Source of the DNA: Clostridia bacterium
GTDB lineage: Bacteria; Bacillota; Clostridia; Peptostreptococcales; Anaerovoracaceae
DNA length: 5,570 nucleotides
NCBI GenBank assembly: GCA_900754805.1
Contig: CAAEEE010000119.1
Span: 1 to 5,570, forward strand
Direction: 5' to 3'
The translations under genes and the position numbers were made by a program. The notes beneath the pieces are model-generated. The model did not search any database, was not told the DNA's origin, and worked only from the letters and a program-made list of their open reading frames with translations. Of the stretch, positions 5,354 to 5,570 are shown in pieces (position 1 is the stretch's first letter; the number at the start of each line of letters is the position of its first letter).

Positions 5354-5570
5354 CTACCGCTCTTCACGGAAGTAATTCAAGCCTAAGTGCTGAGGGGGCT
5401 GGTCCTCTCTTCTCTGTCTCATGGAAACGATAATCAGTACGATTGCCGTTACTATGTACGGTACGACCTTGTAAATCTGCGTTGGCAGGAACGGAATCGG
5501 AAGACGAAGGTAAAGAATCAAAAGTCCTCCGAACAAAATCGAACCCCAAAGCGCATTCAGCGGTTTCCAC
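5354..5570 (-). CDS. Nucleoside ABC transporter permease (NupQ/BMP-type), C-terminal fragment
   Basis: Only the last 71 codons are present; the gene begins beyond the right edge. The fragment shows WKPLNALWGSILFGG, then a membrane segment (KVVPYIVTAIVLIIVSM), a basic RQRR turn and the tail PPQHLGLNYFREER. An ALWGSLLFGG-like stretch, a last membrane helix and a tail of the form PxxLGxPYxREER are typical of the second permease in BMP-lipoprotein-dependent nucleoside importers (B. subtilis NupNOPQ, formerly YufNOPQ, for guanosine; also bacterial YufQ/PnrE types). It would form half of the membrane channel. The other subunits (lipoprotein, ATPase, first permease) are normally encoded just upstream, outside this window. 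The purine-base permease gene follows 56 bp downstream, which fits a purine uptake operon. Family assignment is firm; nucleoside specificity is inferred. Confidence 0.82.
   Translation of the reverse strand, partial: WKPLNALWGSILFGGLLILYLRLPIPFLPTQIYKVVPYIVTAIVLIIVSMRQRREDQPPQHLGLNYFREER

Overview
All recognisable genes lie on the minus strand, so the window reads from right to left. The protein families, gene order, A/G-rich ribosome binding sites and moderate GC content point to a Gram-positive member of the Bacillota, most likely class Clostridia (a gut-type Lachnospiraceae or Oscillospiraceae relative). This assignment rests on family resemblance only; there is no rRNA or other marker gene here.

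Right part (about 3170-5570): purine uptake and salvage, followed by an amino-acid exporter. It starts with the C-terminal end of an ABC permease of the nucleoside-importer type (BMP/NupQ-like). Fifty-six bases later comes a complete NCS2 purine-base permease of the AzgA/PbuG group. A hairpin region closes that transcript. Two bases beyond the main hairpin lies a near-consensus sigma-A promoter (TTGAAA-17-TATAAT), which drives a purine phosphoribosyltransferase and, 5 bp after it, a LysO-type (DUF340) exporter. Together the importers bring in nucleosides and free bases and the phosphoribosyltransferase converts bases to nucleotides. The link to a lysine-type exporter is less obvious. A terminator with a T-rich tail follows the exporter.

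Middle part (about 1233-2160): a fresh promoter with an extended -10 box drives a membrane-anchored monofunctional peptidoglycan glycosyltransferase (GT51) that must start at TTG. It is followed after 55 bp by a stand-alone GH18 glycosidase domain without signal peptide or LysM repeats, resembling the catalytic part of the spore enzyme SleL/YaaH. The pair suggests cell-wall or spore-cortex metabolism.

Left end (1-294): a good sigma-A promoter (TTTACA-17-TAAAAT) and the first 75 codons of an AI-2E family membrane transporter, cut by the window edge.

The window looks like ordinary core or housekeeping chromosome. I saw no mobile elements, CRISPR array, tRNA, rRNA, phage genes or convincing new multi-gene system. 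The points most worth a second look are the phosphoribosyltransferase-LysO pairing, a Glu-to-Asp change at a key LysO position, and the GH18 protein.
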